Assembly (NCBI GenBank): GCA_021014325.1
Contig: CM037476.1
Span: forward strand, 22,046,827 to 22,110,826
Reading direction: 5' to 3'
Length of the DNA stretch: 64,000 nt
Origin: Plazaster borealis
Lineage: Eukaryota; Echinodermata; Asteroidea; Forcipulatida; Labidiasteridae
Shown: one piece after another, positions 19,560 through 30,222 of the stretch
How positions within the stretch are numbered: the stretch's first letter is position 1
How the letters are laid out: each line of letters begins with the position of its first letter
Position numbers and translations under genes: made by a program
The notes under the pieces: generated by a model
What the model saw: only the letters and a program-made list of their open reading frames with translations
The model's database searches: none
What the model was told of the DNA's origin: nothing

Positions 19560-19675
19560 AATTCTATTGTTATTAATTTTTTTGTAAATTTCCCTTTATT
19601 ACATATTATTGTAAAGTGCTTTGAGGCTTGCGAAGGCGCTACATAAATCTATTACTATAATATTATTTCATCATA
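19560..19675 (+). mobile_element. LINE/SINE-type 3' tail fragment
   Basis: The sequence TAAAGTGCTTTGAGGC, GCGAAGGCGCTACATAAA and then a TATTA-rich run resembles the shared 3' tail of L2-like LINEs and their SINEs in many animals. From 19092 to 19560 I see no gene. Confidence 0.4.
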
Positions 19676-19739
19676 TCACAGCATGCGAAAGAAAGGTTGT
19701 CTTTTCCTTTGTGCCAGTAAGTCAGCCTCAATCCCTAAC

Positions 19740-20940
19740 ATTAGTTCTCGAGGGTCTTTTGCATGATACTCGCTGCGGGACATTAGTGTCCACTGCTCTA
19801 AATAATAAAATGAGCACTGTCGGTGTCTTTGTTGACCTTTCTAAAGCATTTGACACCATTGATCACTCCATTCTCCTTGACAAACTTAATTTCTACGGCA
19901 TAAGAGGTGTTGCTCTCAAATGGCTTTCTTCGTATCTCGCCAATAGACAACAGTTCACTTCATTCAAAAATCACAACTCTCCTTGGCAAGAAATTAATCA
20001 TGGCGTTCCACAGGGTTCTATTCTTGGCCCACTCCTCTTTCTGCTTTATATCAATGATCTGCACTCTTCTTCTTCCCTTCTGTCTTTTACGCTTTTTGCA
20101 GATGACACAACTATTGCTTTCTCTGACTCCAACCCGGCTAATTCCTTAAATATTATGAATGCCGAACTTCTAAAAGTCTCTTCCTGGTTTAAAGCCAACA
20201 AACTTTCCCTCAATGAACACAAAACTAAATACATGCTCTTCAGCAAATCCTCTCACTTCTCAGAAGATATTCCTTTTCTTCGCATCGACAATAATCCTAT
20301 CCTTCAAGTTCACTCCACCAACTTTTTATTTTAGGTGTTATTATTGATAATCAACTCTCCTGGTCTGAACACATCTCTTCCATTACTAAAACTATTTCCC
20401 GCGACACTGGTGTTATGTCTAGACTTCGTGCTTTTCTTCCTCCCAAATCTTTGGTATTACTTTATCATGCCCTCATTCTTCCATATCTTAACTATTGTAA
20501 TATCATTTGGGCACAAGTTTCTAAAACCAAACTCCATTCACTAATAACCACTCAAAAAAGGGCCATCAGGATTTGCACTTCCTCGCATCCCCGAGAGCAC
20601 ACCGCACCTCTTTTCGCACAATTACACTCACTAGCACTTGCAGAAATTAATCAATTTCATACGGGTATTTTCATGTACAAATTTACCCACAACCTTTTAC
20701 CCACCTCCTTTTGTTCATTCTTTACCTCTGTCCGTGACACTCATGGGTATTCCACCAGATCACATAACAAATCACACCTTTATGTGCCATTCACCCGCTC
20801 ATCATTCCACTTAAAAACACTTCGTTTCTTTGGGCCGCGTCTTTGGAATTGTTTAAGCCAGTCGATTAGATCACAATCATCTGTGGGTCGATTTAAACGC
20901 GCCTATAAAAGAGCTCTCCTCTCCCAGTATTTGACATAGT
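19740..20940 (+). pseudogene. LINE reverse transcriptase fragment, Jockey superfamily (L2/CR1-like)
   Basis: The RT palm and thumb are recognisable: VGVFVDLSKAFDTIDHSILL, then GVPQGSILGPLLFLLYINDL and the catalytic FADDTTIAFS, then WFKANKLSLNEHKTKYMLFS. The frame ends at 20332-20334 and continues in another frame from about 20336 (the LGVIIDNQLSW-type block), so one frameshift separates the two parts. The C-terminal part, 20415-20939, reads YHALILPYLNYCNIIWA and a TRSHNKSHLYVP tail and ends with TAG. The fingers domain and endonuclease are missing, so the copy is 5' truncated. A GAATTGAATGAA-type 3' repeat near 21303-21321 probably marks its end. Confidence 0.85.
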
Positions 20941-21751
20941 TTGCCTTCTCACTCCCATTTTACTATTGCTTAATTGTCAGCAAACGCTTTTTATTATTAC
21001 TTGATTTCTTATTATTTTTTGTTATTATTGGTATTATTATTGTTGTGCAATTATTATTCTCATCATTGTTGTCTTCATCAGGTCAGTCTTGTTCTAATTG
21101 TCTGTCCGTCCGTTCTTGTCCCCGTTTATTGTCTGTCCCCAGGCATCCCTACATAAGCCTCGGCTTCCAGATGATGCCTCCATACTCTATTTATTTATTT
21201 TACTCTGCCTCATTAAAAAGCTTTGTTTATTGGTTATTCCTTTATAGTAAAAAAAAAAATTGTCTGTACTCTGTTTTCATGAAGTATGGAAATAAATATA
21301 AGTTTGAATGAATTGAATGAACCATGTACTATAGCAGATACCCGTGCACATGGTCCGGTCCTGGCTGGGGCTTTCCAATTTGGTACTCTCCTTACCTGGG
21401 GGAATTTTACCGTCAATTTGGAATATTTCTTCCCGCTGTTACCCCTCTACAGCATGATATTTCGTTCCCTTGAAATATATGTTTTTCCCTTGCAATATTA
21501 TTTTGAGGAAACGAAATAATATTGCGAGGGAACTAAATAACATATTATTTCGTGGAAACGAAAATTAGAGGGAATTAAATTATTATTTCAAGGCAATGAA
21601 ATTATGTTCACTTTTTGTTTACCTATAATAAATCCGTCAATGCAAAACTAAGTGAGAAAAGAAATTGCAAAAATATATGTTTTCAGTTTCGCCAATAAGA
21701 GTTGCTCAAAGATATAGCTGGACAGAGTTGAAAAGTCCACAATTCTCTTAC

Positions 21752-21927
21752 CTCATTTTTCAGCAGTGTTACCCGCACTGAGCAGATGATCGACAGGACA
21801 CACAAGAATGCAGCAACCAACGCGAACATCGACAGAACAACGTTTAAGGTCCCGTAACTTGGCGTCTTCGTACAAGTGTCTTGGTTGTCTTCTGTTGTTG
21901 TTCCTCTCTCCTTGGTTGTTGCAATTC
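21752..21927 (-). CDS. Ig-superfamily gene, exon 5: stalk end and transmembrane helix
   Basis: An exon of 176 bases bounded by an acceptor (CCCTCTTTTGTGAAG before 21927) and a consensus donor (GAG|GTAAGAG after 21752). Joined in phase 1 to the exon at 23232-23432 it reads a threonine-rich stalk (IATTKERGTTTEDNQDT) followed by the hydrophobic helix LNVVLSMFALVAAFLCVLSI and a short VRVTLLKNE start of the cytoplasmic side. It ends in phase 0, so a cytoplasmic exon should lie at lower coordinates. I could not find one before the LINE at 20.9 kb. The product would be a type I membrane protein. Confidence 0.7.
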
Positions 21928-22436
21928 CTTCACAAAAGAGGGAAAATATCACTAAGTCTTTTCAGAATCTACTACTTCGGCTACGGCTACGGCTACAGTT
22001 CCAGGATAAATACCTTCTATCGTCAGCTTGTACTAGTGGTGAGCAACCAATCCAGCATTAACTTTCTGAGTATAAAGCATCTTCTCAAAACTATTCCAGG
22101 ATATGTTGCGGGAAAGTGTACCCACAAAGGGTAAATCGTTGAGGATAAGTTGCAGCTAGATTCTTATTCTTGTTAGATGTTTGCCGTTTTAAAACTCACT
22201 TTTATCCGCAACTTTATTTACAGTCTCCCCAATGATGAGATTTCAGAGACCCTGGCAATGTGAACTAATTGTGACACTCCTGATGTGTTGCTCAAAGACC
22301 AGTGTTATAATCTTATTACTTATGTGATGTCAATGAAAGGCCCCTAACCTGGACCACCTGCTAACTTGCAGTAGATAACAGTCACAAGGTATTCGGTTTA
22401 GTCATCTTATAAACAAATTGCATGGTCTGTTTGCAA

Positions 22437-22561
22437 TACTTTCCCTGCAAACTTATCCACAATGTTATTGGACTGCTTGGGGATATCTTGCGGGTTGGAT
22501 ACTTTCCCCGCAAACTTATCCACAATGTTATTGGACTGCTTGGGGATATCTTACGGGTTGG
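22437..22561. repeat. 62-bp tandem duplication
   Basis: The unit includes AAACTTATCCACAATGTTAT and TGGACTGCTTGGGGATATCT and occurs twice with three or four differences. It lies within the intron between exons 4 and 5 of the Ig gene. Confidence 0.85.
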
Positions 22562-22675
22562 AAAATCAACTGCTGAGAAATCTATCCCCAAGTTATACTG
22601 GAATTGTTTTTGAGAAGATGCGTAAATGGATGACACAACAAGATGCAGTAGACTGGAGTCACCGACACAACGGAG

Positions 22676-23285
22676 GGGAGGGACACAGCTAGCTGAAGGA
22701 AACTGCCGGGCATTGGCCTCCCAATAACCAAACTATTCCACTTAGAGGTCATGTAGTATAGTCATAGCATGGCTGCTAATCTGGGTAGTTTGTGCCACTG
22801 GGACTTGGGAGAAGGGACGCAGCTAGCTGAAGGAAATTGCCGGGTCTTGGCCTCCTAAACTCTCTTGACCCAATCTTCCACTTTGCCTATGTCACTCCTG
22901 TGACTATCGTAACTAAAGAGGCCATCGGTAAACATTATGGTACCCATGTGGGTTTGTCCCGAATCCATAATAACATGACCCAGCTGTACTGAAGGTAGTC
23001 GTAGCGTGGTTGGTAGTCTGGGTAGTTGTTGCCACTGGGACTTGGGGGAAGGGACGCAGCTAGCTGAAGAAAACTGCCGGGCCTTGGCCTCCTAAAACTC
23101 TCTTGACCCAACTCTTCCACTTTCCTATGTTAGAGGTCATTTTACTCCTATGACTACCTTTAAAGTAAAGTGACCATCGATACAAAATTATGGTACCCAT
23201 GGGTTTGTCCCGACTCCATAACATAACCCACCTGTACTGAAGGTCGTCGTAGCGTGGCTGGTAGTCTGGGTAGTTGGTGCCACTT
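22676..23285. repeat. Tandem repeat of about 237 bp carrying copies of the stalk exon end
   Basis: The motif GGACGCAGCTAGCTGAAG begins units near 22677, 22815 and 23050. The second and third units are about 237 bp apart and the first is shortened. On the minus strand each unit contains a version of the threonine-rich stalk coding end. The copy nearest 23285 is the one used by exon 4. Confidence 0.7.
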
Positions 23286-23432
23286 TTACTTCTTTGCTTA
23301 TCACCACCAATGTACTCTTCACTTTTCCTGGCACTGGGCCCGAGCTAATGCAGATGATGACACTACCTCCGATTCCAACCTCGACCTCAACTGAAGTAGT
23401 CCTGGTGAATGTATTGTTGGTCCTCAGGAGCT
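23232..23432 (-). CDS. Ig-superfamily gene, exon 4: second half of Ig domain 2 and Thr-rich stalk
   Basis: An exon of 201 bases, in frame with exon 3 (25814-26071) and exon 5 through phase-1 junctions on both sides. The acceptor is TATTCAAAG|AG, with a weak pyrimidine tract. The donor is ACAG|GTGGGT. It has 66 whole codons with no stop. The protein reads TTSVEVEVGIGGSVIICISS, supplying the second Ig cysteine, then a mucin-like stalk (APTTQTTSHATTTFSTG). The cysteine pairs in the Ig layout with LTC of exon 3. It is read from raw sequence only. The correct phase and length are the main support. Confidence 0.6.
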
Positions 23433-23469
23433 CTTTGAATACGGTATTATAGATAAAACGTCAAGTCTA

Positions 23470-23810
23470 ATTGGCTTTCATGTTGGCTTAATGGTTTCAT
23501 TCCAGCCTTTCACTGGGCCCCATGTTCAAATCCCGGACCGAATTCTTGTATGAGGATTGGTTTTTCAATTAATCACTTTTCCTACTTTTGTAGGGTTTGC
23601 CTCCTACATCTGAAACTCACACAGTTTAGACAGGTCGTCTTCAGACCTACGAGTTACGTCACTTTGGTTTCATTGTCTCAGTGGTTTCATTCCCTGCCTT
23701 TCACCTCTGTGGTTCCCGTTTCGAATCCCACCTCAGACCGGAGCCTTGCATGTGAATTGGGTTTTCGTCCCCTACCTGATTCTAGTTACCCGTTTCACTT
23801 AGATTAAACT
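23470..23810. repeat. Degenerate tRNA-like SINE pair
   Basis: Two related blocks read ATGGTTTCATTCCAGCC...CAAATCCC and GTGGTTTCATTCCCTGCC...TTTCGAATCCC, each followed by TTGCATGTGAATTGG-like text. The TTTCGAATCCC string resembles a pol III B box, and CTCAGTGGTTTC resembles the A box region. It is a decayed SINE at best. Confidence 0.35.
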
Positions 23811-24099
23811 AACATGTTTCTGGCATAGCCAGAAAAGCCAAAGCTTGTGGTAGGTATGCCCGGACAAACAAAAACACAAACGTGGACTAACATTATACAA
23901 GTACAGTGTGAGTATGTTCGATATTTAACTAGACAGAATAGACTCTAGGTGAACTAAAGTTACTACAGAGAGATGCAACTTATAACAATACATAGGACAA
24001 GGCGTCAGGGTTCAATTAACAATAACACAGCATATATACAGGTGAAATAGAGAAATCACAATAAGGTGAACAACTAAAAGGAAGCTCCGTGGATCAGAG

Positions 24100-24364
24100 A
24101 AGATTTTGAACAATATTATGTGCTTTTAATAGAGCTTGCGTTGAAAGGCAACTGTGTTCCTGCAGGAAGTTACATAAGCGGGGAGATTATTCCAGTTGCA
24201 AGGACCATACCATAATTGAAATGCGGCTGTTCTATGTTCGGGAAGATGAAATAAAGATGAAGATCTAGTTTGATATTTATGAATAATACTATTAATCTGA
24301 AAATGTGCTAAGGTGATGGGAAGTTGATTAGTTGAGTACTTGTACATAAGTATACATTGCTGAT
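24100..24364 (-). pseudogene. LINE C-terminal fragment
   Basis: On the minus strand the frame reads ILMYKYSTNQLPITLAHFQI, then a HKYQTRSSSLFHLPEHRTAA block and WNNLPAYVTSCRNTVAFQRK. This is the standard tail of Jockey-superfamily LINE proteins downstream of the RT. The MITE-B at 24384-24732 separates it from the endonuclease fragment at 24850-25262, with the RT core missing. Confidence 0.65.
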
Positions 24365-24383
24365 AAATATTATCATCATGATT

Positions 24384-24732
24384 ATAAGGCACTGAACACG
24401 TTTGGTAATTTTCAAAGACCAGTATTCTCACTTGGTGTATCCCAACATATGCATAAAATAACAAGCCTGTGAAAATTTGGGCTCAATTGGTCATCGAAGT
24501 TGCAAGGAAATGATGAGAGAAAAAACACCCTTGTTGTACAAATTTGTGTGCTTGCAGATAGGAATAAAAACTTCTTGCAAGAAGTTTTTATTATTTTAGT
24601 GAGAAATTACCTCTTTCTCAAAAACTACGTTACGTCAGAGGGAGTCGTTTCCTCTCTGTTGCTCGTTACCAAGTCAGTTTTTATGCTAATATATATTTTG
24701 AGTAATTACCAAACGTGTACGATGCCTTTAAA
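24384..24732 (+). mobile_element. MITE family B, copy 3, inserted in LINE remnant
   Basis: It begins ATAAGGCACTGAACACGTTT and ends ACGTGTACGATGCCTTTAA, with the central palindrome AATAAAAACTTCTTGCAAGA and its continuation intact. It is opposite in orientation to the 16.6-kb copy. Confidence 0.85.
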
Positions 24733-24849
24733 GGATTTCACAATTTGGCAGACTGCATAGGGAGAGAGTGGTTGGATTCAAGAACAGCGAGCTTGTGTTA
24801 CGATTGCCAAAACAGTGTTTAAAGTCATGATGTGCAGGTCTTTATGATT

Positions 24850-25262
24850 GAATAAAAGAATGGGAAGTTGGATTGTGAACATTGTGTTTTAAAAGATCAA
24901 TGTTGAGATCGCCCATATTGAAAACATGTTTATTTTCCACAACAAGTTGTCCAAGCAGATTGTCAAACAAAGCCACAAACCGGTCGACACTGACGTCTGG
25001 GGGTTTATAGATAACACCGGTCACAACCTGAGGTATTTCAATGAAGATAGAATCACAATAAGCTGTATCAATTTCTAAGTCAGGGCGGTTGGTAAAAGTG
25101 AATGAGTTATGAATGTACATTGCCACGCCCCCTCCTGTCCTCCCCTTGTCTGTTTTTAAAGACATATTGGTATAGTCTGGAATGTTGAGTAAGTTTGTGG
25201 GACTTTCATCATTCAGCCAAGTTTTACTAAAACCAATGACACCGAATAGAAATTTGAGAAGT
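24850..25262 (-). pseudogene. LINE endonuclease (APE-type) fragment
   Basis: The minus strand reads a TWLNDESPTNLLNIPDYTN block, then KGRTGGGVAMYIHNSFTF, DSIFIEIPQVVTGVIYKPP and HVFNMGDLNIDLLKH. These are the hallmarks of the apurinic-type endonuclease of LINEs (the GGGVAxY, YRPP and GDFN-like blocks). It may belong to the same insertion as 24100-24364, with an internal deletion. It lies in an intron of the Ig gene. Confidence 0.8.
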
Positions 25263-25475
25263 TATGAACTCAAAAATAATGTCACAGTCTTTTCAGCAGA
25301 CTTCTAGAATTAAAATGGGGACAAAAAGGTATGTGGATCGTCTACATCACGAAATATATTGGCGAATTTATCACTCAAGTAGAGTGGTGCTGATCACGAT
25401 TGTTAAAATAATTCATGTCAGGGTCGAGATCAGATTATACCAGCAAACTGTTTATTGAAAATGAACGGATTCTAC

Positions 25476-25826
25476 TAACCTGTTTCAGTTAGATTAGCCT
25501 GTTTCAGTTAGATTCTAACCTGTTTCAGTTAGATTCTACTAACCTGTTTCAGTTAGATTCTACTAACCTGTTTCGGTTAGATTCTACTAGCCTGTTTCGG
25601 TTAGATTCTACTATTACCCGTTTCGGTTAGATTATACTAACCTAGCTGTTTTAGTTAGATTCTACTAACCTGTTTCGGTTAGATTCTACTAACCTGTTTT
25701 AGTTAGATTCTACTAACCTGTTTCGGTTAGATTCTACTAACCTGTTTCGGTTAGATTCTACTAACCTGTTTTAGTTAGATTCTACTACTCTGTTTCAGTA
25801 AGATTCTACTAACCTGTTTCAGATAG
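25476..25826. repeat. 24-bp minisatellite made from an exon-intron boundary
   Basis: About 15 copies of a unit reading, on the minus strand, TCTAACTGAAACAGGTTAGT and then AGAA. The last copy is the actual 3' end and donor site of Ig exon 3 (CTGAAACAG|GTTAGT). Roughly ten of the copies keep an intact CAGGTTAG donor core. The unit varies between CAGTTAG, CGGTTAG and TAGTTAG versions. Confidence 0.85.
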
Positions 25827-26071
25827 ATTCCCCTGCTGGGCATGGGTAACTGTAACTCGCTCAGTGGTATCATTTACTCCGTCTTTTAGTTGAAACCAGC
25901 TGTTGCTCCCGTCTACAAAGCTCCAGATCTGCAGCTCGACCGCTGGGCAGGTGTTTTCGACCTTGCATGTGAGATTAATCTTTGGCTGGTCAGTCGTGAT
26001 TTCACACTTGGATGTGATCGGTTTCTTGTCACAAGGAGAAACGACCGGAAACTCATCAGGGTCGGGCGACA
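25814..26071 (-). CDS. Ig-superfamily gene, exon 3: first half of Ig domain 2
   Basis: An exon of 258 bases. The acceptor is TTTTGTTTCAG|TG and the donor is ACAG|GTTAGT. Phase 1 at both ends matches exons 2 and 4. It reads SPDPDEFPVVSPCDKK, then KINLTCKVENTCP, ELQIWSFVDGSNSWFQLKDG and NDTTERVTVTH. The TC...W spacing fits the B and C strands of an Ig domain. Two extra cysteines suggest another disulphide. There are several N-glycosylation sequons (NLT, NDT, NLS). The final codons lie in the first unit of the adjacent minisatellite. Confidence 0.72.
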
Positions 26072-26206
26072 CTGAAACAAAAAAGCAAAGTATACTTAGA
26101 TCAAATTGGTTTATTGTGTCACCAACAGTGGCCCAACCATGAGTGGGGGAGCCCCCTCCTAAGAATTCTTGCCCCCATCCACCCTCGATGACAGAAAATT
26201 TGCACA

Positions 26207-26403
26207 AATGGATGGCTCACGCATGAACTTTAAATGGCTACAGAAACATTAGTGGATGCATGGGATTTAAATGGACAGAGAAACCTTAAATGGATGCTTG
26301 AACTTTAAATGGATAGAGAAACCTTAAATGGATGCATGAACTTTAAATGGATACAGAAACCTTAAAGGGATACATAAACGTTAAATGGATGCCTAAACTT
26401 GAG
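26207..26403. repeat. Minisatellite of 27-30-bp half units
   Basis: AAATGGATGCATGAACTTT alternates with AAATGGATACAGAAACCTT for about seven half units, in the intron between exons 2 and 3 of the Ig gene. Confidence 0.8.
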
Positions 26404-26429
26404 GTGAATTTAAAGAGGCACAGCCATAC

Positions 26430-26627
26430 CTATCACTTTGATGGGCACCGATGCGTCTTGGAAGGCCAGGCGCTGTGGTGAGAGCCGACAGTAATAGGTG
26501 CCAGCACTCGACTCCTTAACTTGGTTGATGATGAGACCGAGCTCGTTATTAATGCTGTACACCCCCTCAGGCACGCCCTCACCCAGTAGGATATTCCCCT
26601 CGTTTTTCACAATGAAGGGTAACGCAT
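26430..26627 (-). CDS. Ig-superfamily gene, exon 2: second half of V-type Ig domain
   Basis: An exon of 198 bases with acceptor CACCGTATAG|AT and donor GATAG|GTATGG, both phase 1. It reads ALPFIVKNEGNILLGEG, GVYSINNELGLIINQVKESS and AGTYYCRLSP, ending VPIKVI. The block before the cysteine (LIINQVKESSAGTYYC) is the classic E-F strand signature of a V-set domain, with Ser-Ser-Ala-Gly in place of the usual Asp-x-Gly. Together with exon 1 at 31772-31925 it completes one Ig fold split by a phase-1 intron. Confidence 0.8.
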
Positions 26628-26659
26628 CTATACGGTGAAAAGAAATATAAAGCTATTAA

Positions 26660-26803
26660 GGCCGTATCCCAATTGGAGACTTTAGGTGGCAGCAGACTTA
26701 CCAGGTACATTTCCATTGTTGAGAACAATGGATTTACCTGGTATAGTCTGCTGCCACCTAGCGTCACAAAAGTCCCCCATTGGCGGCTACAGCTATACGG
26801 CTA
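26660..26803. mobile_element. Foldback element
   Basis: GCCGTATCCCAATTGGAGAC and TAGGTGGCAGCAGACT at the left pair with AGTCTGCTGCCACCTA and CATTGGCGGCTACAGCTATA at the right. The centre contains CCATTGTTGAGAACAATGG. It is non-coding and lies in intron 1 of the Ig gene. Confidence 0.75.
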
Positions 26804-26984
26804 CGACTATTGCTTAGTGTGTTTCTATAAGGACATCCCGTACGCCTACTTCAACGCACGATGACGCGGCGATCCAGCCGTGGCTGTAGCCGTAGCTACC
26901 AAGTCGGTTAAGGCCTAATTTTGTGGGGAGAGTATAACATTTTAAAACCTTGCAGAAAAAAAGAACTGTTTAATAGCATACGTC

Positions 26985-27170
26985 GTCACCGTTTTCACGA
27001 AGAGCCACATATCTTAAAATGACAAATATAGATTATTACAAAAATAGGCCTTTTATCTCATTGAATGCATTTTTGCGTTTTCACGAAGAGCCATCGGCAC
27101 AAAAATGCATTGTAATGCATTGCAACAAAATGTAGGTCAAATCGTTTTTCCGTTTTCACGAAGAGCCACT
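26985..27170. repeat. Three copies of a short GTTTTCACGAAGAGCCA motif
   Basis: The 17-bp motif occurs near 26989, 27078 and 27153, about 75-90 bases apart, separated by text rich in ATGCATT. It is probably a decayed tandem repeat. Confidence 0.7.
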
Positions 27171-27239
27171 TATGTCAGAGCGCGCGTGATCACGTGACAT
27201 ACGCGCCCCTTTCCTATGTAAAAACACATTTCAAAGCAA

Positions 27240-27545
27240 TTGACCATATTTTTGACCGCATGAGGGCGCTTTCATCGGGGAATTGTCTTGCATCACAATT
27301 ACAGTTTCATCTTATTTTAATTGCCTGTATATGTAGTTTTCTTGCATCATTGACGAAATACATAAACATAATAACACAACAAATAAAAAACAACCACATT
27401 TGTTTGCTTGTTTTTCATCACGTGAAACTGGTCCACAAACGCCCTCACGCGGCACCGGCGGCGAAACCGGGGGGGGGGGGGGGTCCGAGGGGGCCGTTCC
27501 CCCCCCCCTTTTGAAAATGTAGTCATTTTGCCCCCCCCCCCCCAC
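27240..27545. repeat. Second copy of the 9.8-kb repeat, followed by G and C homopolymers
   Basis: 27240-27450 matches 9823-10080 in reverse orientation (TTGCATCACAATTACAGTTT, TTTTTCATCACGTGAAACT). It runs into a G16 run and C runs at 27466-27543, where assembly is likely to be unreliable. Confidence 0.65.
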
Positions 27546-29221
27546 TTTTTATCGAGCTATTGAAACCAAATTATGGTTCACTGACAACCCCGTTTGTAAT
27601 ATTATACACATCTGTACTTTTCTCAAAATAATCTTATTCATATAAAAAAAAACAGCAATTAACGCCAAACGTAGGCGAGTGCCATCCCCGGACAATACTA
27701 GATTATAGTTAGTAATGGCCCACGATGCACATTTCACCAGTCCTGCAGTGCGAGTCACCGCTGGTGCGAGTAGTGTACCGCGCGGCCGGGCCATTGACAG
27801 ACTAGACTATAGCGATCGGGTGTAAAAATAGGCTGACTTTATAGCGGGCTGGTTCCGGAATCCCGGCTGCGCCACAACGTGTCTCCGTGCGTTATTCCCA
27901 TTAGAAGCCGTTAGCATGCACCAACCGCAGTTACAGCCTTAGCCGCAATGTAGTGTCAGATGTTTTTTTAAATGTAGTCTCCCATTTTAATAAGGCTCAC
28001 CATATACATCTGATAATAACCCCGATATCATCTTGATTAGGCCCCGAAAATATTTCTAGTTTATTTAGTTAAGCAGCTCATATTTTACCGGCAATGGTAA
28101 AATGATGCGAAACGAGCCCACCCTCCCCCTGTTGACGCGTACACGACTACATGATTTGTATGTGACATTATATATAGTATTTTAAAGTCACATTTTTTTC
28201 ATTCCCACGTAGCCCAGCGGACTACGCTAGTGCCTCTCGAGTGCAATGTTGCGCGATCGAGTAACTGTTAATTTGGGTTTTCTTCGAGTTTCTTTTTTTA
28301 TCCCCCCCAAACAAAAAATTATTATTGTTTTATTATTAAAGTTTGATTCCTATAGTTAAATCGATAGTGTTACCTTTTCTTTTTCTAGTTTGTGGTTCTC
28401 GATTTATTTTTTCAAGGGGAAATTTTGCTGATTCGTATGAAACGCCGATGATAATGACAATTGTGTTTCAATTTGAAAACAAGTTTCACCGTCCATGAAT
28501 ATGACCGCCACGTAGGCCCTAATCACTATTCACTTTGCAAATTAGGTTTCCTAGTTTACTGAGGACTGGTGCGATGGTCCATTAGTTTTAATAGCACGCC
28601 TGAACATGATGGCGCATATTACCGCGAAAGTGTTTATTTTTTCAAATTTATTGTGCTGGGTCTCGACATTGGAGGTTCCTTGATTTGCACTGAATCACTG
28701 ATGTGTGCTAGCTCATCACACCCAATGGTTTAAAATTCATCTTAATTAAAAACAAGTCAACACTGTAATGTCCTTCTTTGAAGTGCAAGGTGGTATAGCT
28801 CTGAGTACCGGATGGTGTGGGTCGCTGCCCTGTACATTTTTTTTTTTTTGAAAGTGAAACGTGTAGTTTGGTGCAATATTGTGACCTTGTTTTGTCCTGT
28901 TTTGATTTCTGTAAAAGGTACGATGAATAACACACCCACTGAAACACCACCATAATTTATTTACATTAAAAATCAACAACTCTCATAAACCACTTTCTGC
29001 GCTGTCTTCAGGTCAATAGTCAAGATTTTATTTTAATAGTCATGTGGTCTCAATACTCCAAGCAACCCTGTATTATATTTACATATACATATTCACAAAT
29101 TAAATCAACCTATTTCCGATAATTTATCAAAGAACATTTCTTTTGCGGCCGTTTTGAAAAATGCTTGTCTGCAAGTGCGCATGCTCATAAAGACACAATT
29201 CTAGAAAGAGGCTAGAGGTAC
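27546..29221. other. Intronic, mostly unassigned sequence
   Basis: I see no gene here. 28205-28262 reads GTAGCCCAGCGGACTACG and CGCGATCGAGTA, a weak A-box/B-box pattern that may be an old tRNA-type SINE. A T10 run sits near 28840. This lies in the long first intron of the Ig gene. Confidence 0.4.
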
Positions 29222-29230
29222 GGTCGGGAT

Positions 29231-30213
29231 TAGTCTGGTTCCCAGACCAAAAAATCTCCGACTAGGCTCTGTCGAATTTAGGGTCCGGTATCACCCAAAA
29301 TCACGTGACCAAAAAGGAGGAATTCCTCCTTTTTCGAAGTTATCCGAAATGTTCCGAACGTGTTGTCGTCAACATTCGGACAGTATCGTTGATGGTCGGG
29401 CATTTCCGTGTGTTTACGGTTGCATTGTAAACAGAATCCATGGAATCATAATGTCAGTCCTGTCGGCCGTAGATCCAGGACTTTTTGAGTTTACGCTCAA
29501 GTCAAAGCTAGCTGGCCTTGGCCAATATCAATACCAGGCGTAATGCCAGCTATTGTTATTTAAAGCCAATGCAGGCGTTGTGCCTAAAAAAGCGATTACA
29601 GAGGATACTCTCGCAGTTTTCAGATACATGTTGTAAGTAGGAAACCGCACACAATCAATGTCAAACGTTTTCTTACGCAGCATCTGATTGGTTAGGAATC
29701 AGAGTACAGTTAGTTTGATGCACAGTCTGACCAATCACGTTCGGGCTCTCATTTTACAAGCGAGTCATACCGGACATTTCGAATCTGAACGGTTACGCTG
29801 ACGAAGACAAATTCTGTAAGTGTTCTTGACTGTTTCGAGTTTCCTTAAAAAAAAACCGAATATAGTAAAATACTAGATGAATAGCGTATAACGAAAATTA
29901 TTCTGCCCAATGTCGTTAACTATTAAAAAATGACTTTTACGGAGACCCTTATTTCTGCACAAAATCCGTTATGTTCTTGGTCTCATATTTCTTTATTTGT
30001 ACCACAGAAAACAAATGAAAGAAAACTCTTTTCGGACCCCTGCTGCGTACTGACTGAATATATAGCTTCCGATCAGGTGCAGACATGGTTTCCCTGGAGA
30101 TGACCCCCGACCCTAACAAGTTGCGTCATGCTCTATTTTTAACCGTGGGTGATACCTGACCTAAGATTTTTAACAAGAGACGTCAAGGAATCTTTGGTCA
30201 GGGAACCAGACTA
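29231..30213. mobile_element. Non-autonomous DNA transposon with 9-bp target duplication
   Basis: The terminal inverted repeat TAGTCTGGTTCCC is perfect at both ends and continues as GACCAAA after one mismatch. The element is 983 bp and flanked by the direct repeat GGTCGGGAT (29222-29230 and 30214-30222). Outside the duplication, GCGCATGCTCATAAAGAC and GTCTTTATGGGCATGCGC are themselves inverted, so the element sits in an older foldback. No transposase frame was found. A 9-bp duplication fits Mutator-like elements but is not decisive. Confidence 0.8.
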
Positions 30214-30222
30214 GGTCGGGAT

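Noticed and set aside
22382..22636. Repetitive protein on the minus strand (ISPSSPITLWISL twice)
   Set aside because: It is produced by a 62-bp tandem duplication in an intron, with no splice or start support.
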